DNA of 39,747 bases, taken from the NCBI GenBank assembly GCA_903828805.1, contig CAIKNO010000188.1:1-39747 (forward strand). Reading direction: 5' to 3'. The DNA is from an uncultured Sandaracinus sp. GTDB taxonomy: Bacteria > Myxococcota_A > Polyangia > Polyangiales > Sandaracinaceae. The translations under genes were made by a program, and so were the position numbers. A model generated the notes under the pieces. The model did not search any database, was not told the DNA's origin, and saw nothing but the letters and a program-made list of their open reading frames with translations. This document shows, in pieces, positions 26,166-35,964 of the stretch (positions are counted from its first letter, which is position 1; each line of letters starts with the position of its first letter).

Positions 26166-28031
26166 CGGGAGCAAGAACGGCGTGATGTCGATCGCGCCCG
26201 CCGCACCTGGCGCGGCGAGTCGAGCCTGGAGCGCCCGGAGTTCCCGCGCCTCGGGCTCGAGCGTCAGACCGCGCTCGACCGCCTCCCGCGCTGGTTCGAC
26301 TGCGCCCGCCCGCGCGAAGTAGAGCCCGTCCATGTACGCCGCCCACAGCCGCTGATGGCGCGTCTCCGGATCGTCGAGGTCGTCCTCGATCGCGAGGTCG
26401 AGTCCGGCGAGGGCCGCGCGTCGCCGGGCCACCGCCTGGGTCACCTCGGCGCGCGTCGTCCCGGCATCGGACACTTCGTAGTAGAACGTGCCCGGCGTGA
26501 GGGTCTCGAAGAGGGCAGGCTGCACCCGTGCGTCGAGCTCCACCAGCACCGGCCGCTGCGCGGCCAGCGATTGGAGGTCGGCCTGACGCAGCTGACCTTC
26601 CAGCAGGTAGCCCGCCAGCAGCTGCGTGAGCCCGGGGTCTCGGGCGAGGAGCTGCTCGACCATGCCCGGGTACCCGAGGAACGGGATGGGCACGAGCGTC
26701 ACGTCGGGGCGCGGCTGTTCGGTGGCCTCGAGCTCCCAGTGCCGGAACACCGTTTGCGGAAGGTGCGCCAGAACGACCGCGCGGGGCGGAAGCGACCGGA
26801 CGCGGAGGTCATCGAAGTCGTCGGTGGCGTGGAAGTGTGCGAGCGAGCTTCGCTCTCGGGCCTCTGCGAGCGGTGAGAGGCCGAGCGCGGCCACCGCCCA
26901 CACGACGGCGGTCAGCGCGATGCCGGGGCGTCTCGCGTCGACCAGCTGTCCGAGCACCGCCGCGAGCAACGACGCCCCGAGGGCCGTGATGCCCATGAAT
27001 GCCGGCAGCAGGTAGCCGAGCGCGTCCGGGTTGCCATGCGAATGGCCCATCCACGTCCGGCCGAGGCACGCGAATCCCGCGAGGGCGACCCAGATCCAGC
27101 CGATCCGGCGCGCTCCCGGCGTCCTCAAGATCGCCCATACACCGGCGAGCGCCATCACGAGGGCAGCCCACGGAACGTTCTCGATCACCGAGAGCACGAC
27201 CTCGAAGAGCCGGTCGGCCGGGCCTGCGGTCGAGGCGAGGTCGGCGTGCTGGTAGGCCCGCGCGCTCACCACCCACAGGAAGGCGTCGAGCGTGGTCGGG
27301 TGTCCGAGGTCCACCGGTGGCGACGTGCCCGAGCGCACCGGCAAGTACGCATACGCGCAGAGTCCGGCACCGACCGACAGCGCTGCGACCGCGAGGGAGC
27401 GGGCTCCCCGCGCGCGGTAGATCCGCGCGGCGGTCGGGGCGAACGCCGGGAGCGCGAGCACCATCATGAAGTGGTGGTTCGCGAGCCCCAGGCCCACGGC
27501 GAGCGCGGCCGTGCCCAGACCGCGCACGTCCCGGGTCGGCCATGCGGCCTCGAGCTTGACCATGCGCTCCACGGCGATGGCGATCAGCATCGCCTGCAGG
27601 CCGTAGACCTCGGGCCGCACGGCCTGGAACCACCACGCATGCGAGCAGGTGGCCAGCCAGGTCGCGCCCAGCGCGAGGGGGATGGACAGCCGGTCGTGAC
27701 GCACGCCGAGGGCCCGCACGGTGGCGTCGATGGCCGAGAACAGGAAGCCCCCGGCGACCGCGGCGCAGAGCGCCTGGGCGAGGGCGACCCTCAGCGCGAG
27801 CGGGCCGAGCGGCACGAACGTCAGCGCGTGGCCGAGCAGGGCGGCGAGGGGATGCCCGGGGGGGTGCGCGATGTCGAGTTCCACCGCGCTCTCGACGAAT
27901 TCACCCGCATCGAGCCAGTACGCGTGAGGCGAGGCCGTCGCGAGGTACGCCGCGAAAGGCATGCCCGCCGAGAGCGCCGTCGCGACGAGCGTCGTCGCGG
28001 GATCGCGTTCGGTCTTGGGCAGCAGTCCCAT
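26163..28031 (-). CDS. DUF2723-family polytopic membrane protein (GT-C-like)
   Basis: YWLDAGEFVESAVELDIAHPPGHPLAALLGHAL motif; many TM segments. Confidence 0.85.
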   Translation of the reverse strand: MGLLPKTERDPATTLVATALSAGMPFAAYLATASPHAYWLDAGEFVESAVELDIAHPPGHPLAALLGHALTFVPLGPLALRVALAQALCAAVAGGFLFSAIDATVRALGVRHDRLSIPLALGATWLATCSHAWWFQAVRPEVYGLQAMLIAIAVERMVKLEAAWPTRDVRGLGTAALAVGLGLANHHFMMVLALPAFAPTAARIYRARGARSLAVAALSVGAGLCAYAYLPVRSGTSPPVDLGHPTTLDAFLWVVSARAYQHADLASTAGPADRLFEVVLSVIENVPWAALVMALAGVWAILRTPGARRIGWIWVALAGFACLGRTWMGHSHGNPDALGYLLPAFMGITALGASLLAAVLGQLVDARRPGIALTAVVWAVAALGLSPLAEARERSSLAHFHATDDFDDLRVRSLPPRAVVLAHLPQTVFRHWELEATEQPRPDVTLVPIPFLGYPGMVEQLLARDPGLTQLLAGYLLEGQLRQADLQSLAAQRPVLVELDARVQPALFETLTPGTFYYEVSDAGTTRAEVTQAVARRRAALAGLDLAIEDDLDDPETRHQRLWAAYMDGLYFARAGAVEPAREAVERGLTLEPEARELRALQARLAAPGAAGAIDITPFLLP

Positions 28032-28104
28032 CGGGGCGAGGATGATCCCAGACGCGGAGCGGGAACGCGAGGCCGAAGCGTTCTGGCCCGATCCCCGCGC
28101 GTCG

Positions 28105-29532
28105 TCAGGGCGCCGGGGGCGAGAGGGACACGCGGTCGCGCCCGAGGCGCTTCGCGTCGTAGAGCGCGCGGTCGGCCGCCCCCACGAGACGGGCGACGTC
28201 GTCGTCGTCTCCGAGCGTCGAGACGCCCGTGCTGATCGAGAGCCGCCCGAGCGGCTGACCCTGGACCGCCGGCATGGCGATGGCCGCGACCCCGTGACGC
28301 AGCTTCTCGGCGACGAGAGCGGCCTCGGCCGCGTCCGTGTGGCTGAGCAGGACGACGAATTCCTCGCCGCCGGTCCGGGCGACGGTGTCGGTCGCGCGGA
28401 CGTGGGACGTCAGCACGCGCCCCACCTCGACGAGCACCGCATCGCCCGCGGGATGTCCGCAGCGATCGTTGAGCATCTTGAAGTGGTCGATGTCGATGGC
28501 GAGCAGCGAGAGCGGGTGATGGTACCGGTGGGCCTCGGCGATGGCCTGTTCGGCCCGCTGCGCGAAGTGCCGACGGTTCGACAAGCCGGTCAACGGGTCG
28601 TGCGTCGAGAGCGCCTCGAGCTCCGCGAAGAGCTCCGCGTTGCGGATGGCCAGGGCCACCTGGTTCGCGAGCGCCTCCACGTAGCGGATCTCCACATCCG
28701 TCAGCGGATCGGAGGCCGGACGCGTCAGCGCGAGCATGCCGATGGGCGCGCCCTGGAACAGGATCGGGGCGGTCAGGAAGCTCCCCTCACGCTCGACCTC
28801 TCCCCAGAACGCCAGGTAGTCGGGGTTCTGGGCCACGTCGTGCACGACCGTCGTCTGCGCGGTGGCCGCGGCCGAGCCGGTCAACCCCTCGCCGAGCCGG
28901 AGCGAGCGCCCGACCACCGCGGCGGGGTTGGCGAACCCGTGGCCCGCGCGCACCGTGAGCGTCCCGTCGTCCTGTCGGAGCAGCACCGCGACCTCGCGGC
29001 ATCGAAGCGTCTCGGCGAGCCGCCGGGCCAGGGTCCCGAGCACCGACCCGAGGTCGTGGCTCATCACGGTCTCCCGCAGCACGTCGAAGAGGACCGCCCG
29101 CTCCCGCAACCGCTGCTCGAGCAGCCGACCCTGCTCCGCGAGGGCCTCGGCGAGGCGGCGCTCGCGCTCGCTCGACTCCGCTTCGCGGCGCGCGACGCCG
29201 CTGGTGGCGACCATCCGCTGGGCCAGGAAGCGCGACGACGCTTCGAGCTTGGCGGTCCCTCGATGGACGCTCAGGAACGCGGCGCAGGCGCCGCCGAGCG
29301 CCGAGAACGCGAGCGCCGTCGCCGTCGCCGATGCAGACGGCACCCCGAGGGCGTGGAGCCCCAGCGCGGTCAACGTGCCAGAGGTCCCAGCGGACGCGAG
29401 CGCCCACGCCGCCGCGGACCTCGCGATGGCGCCCGACCTGGCCGGTCGCGCACTGCCCGCGCTGCCACGCAGTCCCCTCACGGCGCGTAGGCCCTGTGCA
29501 TCCCCACCCGACACCGATGCCACCACGAACAT
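28105..29532 (-). CDS. Diguanylate cyclase: N-terminal TM, GAF, GGDEF
   Basis: GAF region LRETVMSHDLGSVLGTLARRLAETL...; DPLTGLSNRRHF; RATDTVARTGGEEF (RxxD I-site 5 aa before GGEEF). Confidence 0.95.
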   Translation of the reverse strand: MFVVASVSGGDAQGLRAVRGLRGSAGSARPARSGAIARSAAAWALASAGTSGTLTALGLHALGVPSASATATALAFSALGGACAAFLSVHRGTAKLEASSRFLAQRMVATSGVARREAESSERERRLAEALAEQGRLLEQRLRERAVLFDVLRETVMSHDLGSVLGTLARRLAETLRCREVAVLLRQDDGTLTVRAGHGFANPAAVVGRSLRLGEGLTGSAAATAQTTVVHDVAQNPDYLAFWGEVEREGSFLTAPILFQGAPIGMLALTRPASDPLTDVEIRYVEALANQVALAIRNAELFAELEALSTHDPLTGLSNRRHFAQRAEQAIAEAHRYHHPLSLLAIDIDHFKMLNDRCGHPAGDAVLVEVGRVLTSHVRATDTVARTGGEEFVVLLSHTDAAEAALVAEKLRHGVAAIAMPAVQGQPLGRLSISTGVSTLGDDDDVARLVGAADRALYDAKRLGRDRVSLSPPAP

Positions 29533-29550
29533 TCCCCCCGGAGCGACGAA

Positions 29551-29578
29551 GCCCCGGTCGCATGCCTGCGGCCGGGGC
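29551..29578 (-). terminator. Hairpin between tRNA-Met and the diguanylate cyclase gene
   Basis: gccccggtcgca-tgcc-tgcggccggggc: 12-bp stem (one G-U), 4-nt loop; no strong U tract. Confidence 0.55.
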
Positions 29579-29588
29579 CACGTCCTGA

Positions 29589-29662
29589 TGGCGACGAGTG
29601 GAATCGAACCACTGACCTAGCGCGTATGAAACGCCCGCTCTAGCCGACTGAGCTACGTCGCC
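29589..29662 (-). tRNA. tRNA-Met (CAT), elongator type
   Basis: Cloverleaf on minus strand: GGCGACG TA GCTC AGTCGGCTA GAGC G GGCGT TTCATAC GCGCT AGGTC AGTGG TTCGATT CCACT CGTCGCC A; no encoded CCA. Confidence 0.95.
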
Positions 29663-29862
29663 ATGCGCCTGCGGGATGACCGTGAAACGAGCACCTCGAA
29701 AGCGCGCGGGAGTATTGAGGAGACGTGGGTGGTGCGCAAGGACGAATCCCTCGTCCCCTCTCGAAGTCCCTCGACGGCATTTCGGAGTGGTCTCCCCGGA
29801 CGACGTCGCGGGGCGCCGAGAGATGGACTAGAACCTCAGCCGTCTCTCGCGGAGGAAGCTCG

Positions 29863-30495
29863 ATGAAGCACGCTCGTCTCGCCCGGACTCTCTGGCTCTC
29901 GCTCGTCGGAGCGCTCGCGCTCCCGGCCCTCGTGTCGCTCTCGGCCGCGCCGGTCCACGGCCAGGATGACGACGCCGCCGGGCCGAGCGACGAGGCGATG
30001 CCCGAGCCGCCACCGCCGGTCACCTCGGGCCGCGGTGCGCTCGAGGCCGTGGTCGGCCAGCGCGGCATGACCTTCGAGATCGTGGGCAAGGCGCGCCTCG
30101 TCGTGCCGCCCGGTCTGCCGATCGGGAACGCGCGCCGGATGCACGTGGCCGAGTCGCGCGCGCCGTTCCGACCCACCGACGTGGCCCCGGGTTTCCGGCG
30201 CCTCGGCCCGATCGTCGCGTTCGACGGCGCGGTGAACGCCACGTCGAGCCCGATCACGTTCGCGGTCCGGCTGCCACGCGACCCGTCGCGCGAAGGTCTC
30301 CGCATCGTGCTCGCGATGGAGCAGGCGGCGATCTGCCACGACGGGGCGACCCCGCTCGCGGGCGCGGGCGGCCTCTGCTCGGGCTGGGAGCTCGTCGCGG
30401 CCCGTTGGGAGGCCGGCGAGCTTCGCGCCGAGCTGCCCTCACCGGGCGGCTACCGCCTCTCGTTCGGGACGGTCCCGGCGGACGCGCCGCGCTGA
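29863..30495 (+). CDS. Hypothetical secreted protein
   Basis: Signal peptide MKHARLARTLWLSLVGALALPALVSLSAAPVHG; RBS GGAGGAAG before ATG. Confidence 0.65.
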   Translation: MKHARLARTLWLSLVGALALPALVSLSAAPVHGQDDDAAGPSDEAMPEPPPPVTSGRGALEAVVGQRGMTFEIVGKARLVVPPGLPIGNARRMHVAESRAPFRPTDVAPGFRRLGPIVAFDGAVNATSSPITFAVRLPRDPSREGLRIVLAMEQAAICHDGATPLAGAGGLCSGWELVAARWEAGELRAELPSPGGYRLSFGTVPADAPR

Positions 30496-31196
30496 CGGAT
30501 CGCGCGACCCCGGCGCGCCGAGGGGCGGTCGCTCCGCGGTCGTCAGTCGGGCTTCCGGTTCGTCGTCCATCTCCACGTGGCCCAAGGAGATTTCTCGTCC
30601 GCTGAGGCGCGCTCGCGCCGGGTCTCCGAATCACCGGGGATCACGTCTGCCGCCACCTGCAGGCCGTCCCGCCGAGGGCGCAGCGGAGGGGCCGCGACGG
30701 TGCGCGACGTCCCGAATCGAATCGACTTTCGACGGGTCGGCGCCTCCGATCCGGGACGGGCGTCGGGCGTTTCGAGCGCGTCGGGCCGTCGGGGCAACGT
30801 CGTTCTCGATACGCCCTCGTCGGCCGGCGGGAGTCGCGCGTGATGCGCGCGCAAATGACGGAAATTGATGGAGAAAGTGGAGTTCCGAAAATGCCGGCGC
30901 GAGCCCTCTTGACCGGCACCCCAGGACCCGCGTATCCCCGGGACTCGCCACCAGCGGTCGTGGAGTCGGTTGGAGGCCGTCCCCACCCGTTGTGTGCCTA
31001 TGAGGGTGGCCGTAGGTGTTTGACTGCGGCGCGAGGGGTTCGTTCGTCTTCGCGGCCGGGGTTCAGGAAACGGATCGACGCGCGCTTCGCTGGATGAGGT
31101 GGCGTCGGTGACGACGGGGCGACCGCGTGGTCGTCGCGCCGGACGGGGGTCTCGTGGTGTTGGAAGCACACGCCCTTGCAGGGCGGGAGGGTGGCT

Positions 31197-34100
31197 GTGT
31201 CCGCAGATATTCGCGTGGTGGGTGGCGTGACCGGTTTCTCTGACGAGAAGTCTTCGGCGGCGGCGCAGAGCGAGGAGCGGAGCCTCGGCGCGGACGAGCG
31301 CGGTCTGCGGCTCTCCCGGACGTGGACGCGTGCGGGCGTCGACCCTCTCGACGAGGTCGTCTACGAGCACCGCGACAGCGTCATCACCAACCCGGACGGC
31401 TCGATCGTCTTCGAGACCCGCGGCGCCGAGATCCCGGAGTCCTGGTCCCAGCTCGCCACCGACATCGCGGTCTCCAAGTACTTCCGGAAGGCGGGGCTGA
31501 AGGGCGACCCCAAGACGAGCGAGACCAGCGTTCGCCAGCTCGTCACGCGCGTCGCCAAGACGCTCCGCGAAGCCGGGGAGGCGCAGGGCCAGTACTTCGC
31601 CACCAAGGACGACGCCGACGCCTTCGAGGCGGAGCTGACCTACCTGCTCGTGACGCAGCGGGCGGCGTTCAACTCGCCCGTGTGGTTCAACCTCGGCCTC
31701 TACCAGCGCTACGGCATCGAGGGCCAGGGCGGAAACTGGGCGTACGACACGCGCCGGGAGGACGTCTTCGAGACCACCAACGCGTACGAGCGTCCGCAGT
31801 GCTCGGCGTGCTTCATCCAGTCGGTCGGCGACGACCTGATGGGCATCTACGACCTCGTGAAGAACGAGGCCCGGCTGTTCAAGTACGGCTCGGGCACGGG
31901 CACGAACTTCAGCCACATCCGCGGTCGGCAGGAGAAGTTGAGCGGGGGCGGCACGAGCTCCGGGCTGATGAGCTTTCTCGAGGTGCTCGACCGCGCCGCG
32001 GGCGCGACGAAGTCGGGCGGCACCACGCGGCGGGCCGCGAAGATGGTCTGCCTCGACATGGACCATCCGGAGATCGTCGACTTCATCGAGTGGAAGGTCC
32101 GCGAGGAGCGCAAGGCCAAGGCGCTGATCGCGGCGGGCTATGCGAGCGACTTCAACGGCGAGGCCTACCACACCGTCAGCGGGCAGAACTCGAACAACTC
32201 GGTGCGCGTCTCCGACGAGTTCATGCGCGCGGTCGAGCAGGACGGCGAGTGGCAGACCACGATGCGCACGACCGGGGAGGTCGTCGATACCTATCGGGCG
32301 CGCGACCTGTGGCGGAAGATCGCCGACAGCGCCTGGCAGTGCGCCGATCCGGGCATGCAGTACGACACCACGATCAACGCGTGGCACACGTGCGCGAACA
32401 CGGACCGGATCAACGCGAGCAACCCGTGCAGCGAGTACATGTTCCTCGATGACACGGCCTGCAATCTGTCGTCGATCAACCTCGTGAAGTTCATCGACGC
32501 CGCGGGCCGATTCGACGTCGACGGCTACCGTCAGGCGATCCGCGTGTTGCTGATCTCCCAGGAGATCCTGGTCGATCACTCGAGCTACCCGACCAAGCGG
32601 GTCGCGAAGAACAGCCACGACTACCGGCCCCTGGGCCTCGGCTACGCGAACCTCGGGACCCTGCTGATGCGGCTCGGCATCCCGTACGACAGCGACGCGG
32701 GCCGCGCGTGGTGCGGGGCGCTGACGTCGATCCTCACGGGCCACGCCTACTGCACCAGCGCGGAGATGGCGGCGACGAAGGGCCCGTTCCCCGGCTTCAT
32801 GCGCAACCGCATGCCGATGCTCCGGGTGATGGGAAAGCACCGCGATGCGTCGTACGCGATCGACACCGCGGGCTTCCCCGGGACCGTCGGCCGGGGCCAC
32901 TCGGGGATCCCTGCCGAGCTGCTGGCCGCGGCACGGCAGGACTGGGACAGGGCGATCGCCCTCGGTGAGAAGTACGGCTACCGCAACGCCCAGGCGACGG
33001 TGCTCGCCCCGACCGGCACCATCGGCCTGCTGATGGACTGCGACACCACCGGCATCGAGCCGGACTTCGCGCTCGTGAAGTTCAAGAAGCTCGCCGGTGG
33101 CGGGTACTTCAAGATCGTCAACCAGAGCGTCCCCGACGCGCTGCGGAACCTGGGCTACGCGCCCGCCCAGATCGCCGACATCGTCGCGTACATCAGCGGC
33201 ACGAACACGTTCACGGGGGCGCCCTACCTGACCCGCGCGATGCTGCTGGAGAAGGGTCTCACCGAGTCCGAGCTCGCGAAGGCCGAGAAGGCGCTCCCGG
33301 GGGTGTTCGACGCGGGGCAGGCCCTGGGTCCGTGGATCATCGGCACCGGCGCCTACGAGCGGCTGGGGATTCGCGCCGAGGTCTACAACAAGCCCGGCTT
33401 CTCGCTGATCGAGCACTTCGGTCTGACCCGCAAGCAGATCGAGGAGCTGAACGACGTCGTCATCGGTCGAATGGCGATCGAGGGCGCGCCGAACCTCCGG
33501 CGCGAGCATCTGCCGGTGTTCGACTGCGCGAATCGCAATGGCAAGCATGGCAAGCGCTTCATCGAGCCGATGGCCCACGTGCGGATGATGGCGGCCGCCC
33601 AGCCTTTCCTGAGCGGCGCGATCTCCAAGACCGTGAACCTCCCGCACGACGCGACCATCGAGGACGTCGAGCAGGTCTACTTCGAGGGTTGGAGGCTCGG
33701 GCTGAAGGCGGTCGCGCTCTACCGCGACGGCTGCAAGGCCAGTCAACCGCTGAGCTCCGCCGGCGACTCCGACGAGAAGAAGGAGACGCGCGCCGAGAAA
33801 GCGGCGGCGAAGTCGAGCCCCGCGCTGGTCATCCCGGAGGTGCTCGCAGAGCAGCCTCGCGCGCGCATCATCGAAGGCGCGAAGTCTCCTCCGGTGAGCA
33901 TCCGCCATCGGCTGAGCAAGCGCCGGCGCGGGTTCACGCAGGAGGCGAAGGTCGCCGGGCACAAGGTCTTCCTCCGGACCGGCGAGTACGAGGACGGCTC
34001 GCTCGGGGAGATCTTCATCGACATGCACAAGGAGGGCGCGGCCTTCCGCTCGCTGATGAACTGCTTCGCCATCAGCGTGTCGATGGGCCTGCAGCACGGC

Positions 34101-34562
34101 GTTCCCCTCGGCGCGTACGTGGATCAGTTCACGTTCACCCGGTTCGAGCCGGGCGGCATCGTGGAGGGACACCCCAACATCAAGTTCTCCACCAGCATCA
34201 TCGACTACGTGTTCCGCGTGCTCGGGGTGGAGTACCTGCAGCGGTACGACTTCGCGCAGGTGCCGCCGGCCGAGACGCAGCTCGAACTGCAGAACCCCAC
34301 CGACGCGGACGCGGTGAACAAGCTCCCCCGTCCCTCACCCTCGACGGGCCCGGCGCTCGCCCGGGCACCGCAGATCGAGCTCGCGTTCGCCGGCGGCGGC
34401 GGTTCCCTCGATGGGACGTCGGCCAAGGGGAGCGTGCTCGATCAGCAGCTGAGCGAGATGATGGGCGACGCCCCGATGTGTGACCAGTGCGGGCACATCA
34501 CGGTGCGCAACGGGGCCTGCTACAAGTGCCTCAACTGCGGCAACAGCATGGGCTGCTCCTGA
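31197..34562 (+). CDS. nrdJ: Vitamin B12-dependent (class II) ribonucleotide reductase with TSCPD domain and C-terminal Zn-finger
   Basis: NSPVWFNLGLY, QCSACFIQSVGDDLMGIYDLVKNEARLFKYGSGTGTNFSHIRG, NPCSEYMFLDDTACNLSSINL, LAPTGTIGLLMDCDTTGIEPDFAL, CDQCGHITVRNGACYKCLNCG. Confidence 0.97.
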   Translation: MSADIRVVGGVTGFSDEKSSAAAQSEERSLGADERGLRLSRTWTRAGVDPLDEVVYEHRDSVITNPDGSIVFETRGAEIPESWSQLATDIAVSKYFRKAGLKGDPKTSETSVRQLVTRVAKTLREAGEAQGQYFATKDDADAFEAELTYLLVTQRAAFNSPVWFNLGLYQRYGIEGQGGNWAYDTRREDVFETTNAYERPQCSACFIQSVGDDLMGIYDLVKNEARLFKYGSGTGTNFSHIRGRQEKLSGGGTSSGLMSFLEVLDRAAGATKSGGTTRRAAKMVCLDMDHPEIVDFIEWKVREERKAKALIAAGYASDFNGEAYHTVSGQNSNNSVRVSDEFMRAVEQDGEWQTTMRTTGEVVDTYRARDLWRKIADSAWQCADPGMQYDTTINAWHTCANTDRINASNPCSEYMFLDDTACNLSSINLVKFIDAAGRFDVDGYRQAIRVLLISQEILVDHSSYPTKRVAKNSHDYRPLGLGYANLGTLLMRLGIPYDSDAGRAWCGALTSILTGHAYCTSAEMAATKGPFPGFMRNRMPMLRVMGKHRDASYAIDTAGFPGTVGRGHSGIPAELLAAARQDWDRAIALGEKYGYRNAQATVLAPTGTIGLLMDCDTTGIEPDFALVKFKKLAGGGYFKIVNQSVPDALRNLGYAPAQIADIVAYISGTNTFTGAPYLTRAMLLEKGLTESELAKAEKALPGVFDAGQALGPWIIGTGAYERLGIRAEVYNKPGFSLIEHFGLTRKQIEELNDVVIGRMAIEGAPNLRREHLPVFDCANRNGKHGKRFIEPMAHVRMMAAAQPFLSGAISKTVNLPHDATIEDVEQVYFEGWRLGLKAVALYRDGCKASQPLSSAGDSDEKKETRAEKAAAKSSPALVIPEVLAEQPRARIIEGAKSPPVSIRHRLSKRRRGFTQEAKVAGHKVFLRTGEYEDGSLGEIFIDMHKEGAAFRSLMNCFAISVSMGLQHGVPLGAYVDQFTFTRFEPGGIVEGHPNIKFSTSIIDYVFRVLGVEYLQRYDFAQVPPAETQLELQNPTDADAVNKLPRPSPSTGPALARAPQIELAFAGGGGSLDGTSAKGSVLDQQLSEMMGDAPMCDQCGHITVRNGACYKCLNCGNSMGCS

Positions 34563-34634
34563 GGTCGGGCGGCCTCCTTCGGTGAGGCCGTCGAGGGCGC
34601 ATCGCGGGGAGGCTCTTTCTGCGGTGCGCGTCCT

Positions 34635-34668
34635 CTCTTCCGACCCTGACTCTCTTCCGACCCTGACT
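34635..34668. repeat. Perfect 17-bp tandem duplication
   Basis: ctcttccgaccctgact x2. Confidence 0.9.
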
Positions 34669-34675
34669 CCAAGAG

Positions 34676-34706
34676 AAAGGCCGACCGCGTGCGCGGCCGG
34701 CCTTTT
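34676..34706 (+). terminator. Rho-independent terminator of nrdJ
   Basis: AAAGGCCGaCCGC-gtgc-GCGGcCGGCCTTTT. Confidence 0.85.
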
Positions 34707-34785
34707 CGCGTGGAGCCAGGTCCGACCGCATGCGCGGCCGGCCTTGTCTCGTGGAGCCAGGTCCGACCGCATGCGCGGCCGGCTG
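34681..34785. repeat. 41-bp tandem repeat (~2.6 copies), each containing a terminator-like hairpin
   Basis: ccgaccgcRtgcgcggccggcctt...cgtggagccaggt at 34681, 34722, 34763. Confidence 0.88.
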
Positions 34786-34789
34786 GCGC

Positions 34790-35773
34790 TCACTGCCCCG
34801 CGGCCTGCATCTGCTGGCGGAGGCGGTCCTGCTCGGTCGCGAGCGTCTCGATCTGGGCGAGCTCGGCGCGCCAGTCGTCGTGGTCGGCCTGCAGCTCGAG
34901 CGCGCGCTGAAGGTCCTGCATGCCGAGCTCGTAGCTGCCGGTGTACGAACGGACGATCCCGCGGTTGAAGAGGGTCTCGGCCACGATCTCCACGTCGTCG
35001 GGATCGACCTGCGCGGTGTTCTCCGCGTAGGGCCCGAGGATCTGGGTGTAGAGACGCTCCGCGCCGAAGAGATCGTTGGCACGCACGGCCTGGAACGCAT
35101 CGCCGCAGTGATCGGCGCCGCCGCAGTCGCTGAAGGTCACGACGACGCTGTCCGGCCACGGAAGGATGACCCGCGCGAAGCCCTGCACCGAGCCGAGCAC
35201 GATCGAGTCGAGCAAGCCCGCGCCATCGATGTACGCCGGCTGGCCGTTCGTCGCGGTCGTCGAGCGCTCCTGCGTGTCCTCGAACATGCGGTCGTAGACG
35301 ATCTGGCCGGTCGAGGCGACGGCGACCGTGAACCGAACGGCGCTGTGGGCGCGCCCGATGCGGGTGTACTGCATGCACGAGTAGGGCACGCTGCGGGTCG
35401 CGACCTGTCCGTTCGGTGCGCGGTAGGTCTCGGTCCGGTAGCAAGTGCTGGGGTTGCTCGTCATCCCCTCCTGATAGGAGTGATCGAGCACGCCGCCGCC
35501 GATGATGATCCCGCCCCCGCCCGCGAGGAGCTGGATGGCCGGGTTCAGGCTGCGGGCGATGCGCTGCTCGAGCTCCGTCTGGATGCGGTACGCCGCGCGG
35601 GTGTCGCCGCCGAACGGTTGCACCGAGAACGTGTTGCCGAAGGGAGAGGCATCGAGCATCGCGGGTCGGACGATCTCGAAGCGCGCGCGGGAGGCGCAGG
35701 CCGAGAGCGCCAGCAGCGCGGTGAGGCCGAGGAGTCCTCGGAGGGCGTTGGAACGGAAAGGCGTGGGAGTCAT
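34790..35773 (-). CDS. Putative lipoprotein with C-terminal TPR-like region
   Basis: Lipobox LTALLALSAC; NRGIVRSYTGSYELGMQDLQRALEL. Confidence 0.7.
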   Translation of the reverse strand: MTPTPFRSNALRGLLGLTALLALSACASRARFEIVRPAMLDASPFGNTFSVQPFGGDTRAAYRIQTELEQRIARSLNPAIQLLAGGGGIIIGGGVLDHSYQEGMTSNPSTCYRTETYRAPNGQVATRSVPYSCMQYTRIGRAHSAVRFTVAVASTGQIVYDRMFEDTQERSTTATNGQPAYIDGAGLLDSIVLGSVQGFARVILPWPDSVVVTFSDCGGADHCGDAFQAVRANDLFGAERLYTQILGPYAENTAQVDPDDVEIVAETLFNRGIVRSYTGSYELGMQDLQRALELQADHDDWRAELAQIETLATEQDRLRQQMQAAGQ

Positions 35774-35964
35774 GGGGCCTCGGGACGCGCCGGCGAAGGA
35801 GGAGATTCAACCCGCGGGGCGCAGCCGAAGGTCGAACCGAGGAGCCTCATCAAACGATCTCCAGCCGGGTCGGTTCACGCAGAACGCAGGCCCGCCCGCG
35901 GACGCGAGGGTAACGCAAGCGCGGCGGGCCCGCCCGTCGTGGCGGGATGTGATATGCCGCGGCC

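Noticed and set aside
30577-30843. 88-aa ORF upstream of nrdJ
   Set aside because: No RBS, domain or signal peptide; composition typical of spurious GC-rich ORFs.
30900-31040. Possible cobalamin riboswitch or NrdR box upstream of nrdJ
   Set aside because: Could not find the conserved B12-box core or a paired NrdR palindrome by eye; needs covariance-model search.
30543-34172. 1209-aa minus-strand ORF antisense to nrdJ
   Set aside because: nrdJ is unambiguous; the mirror frame has no domain.
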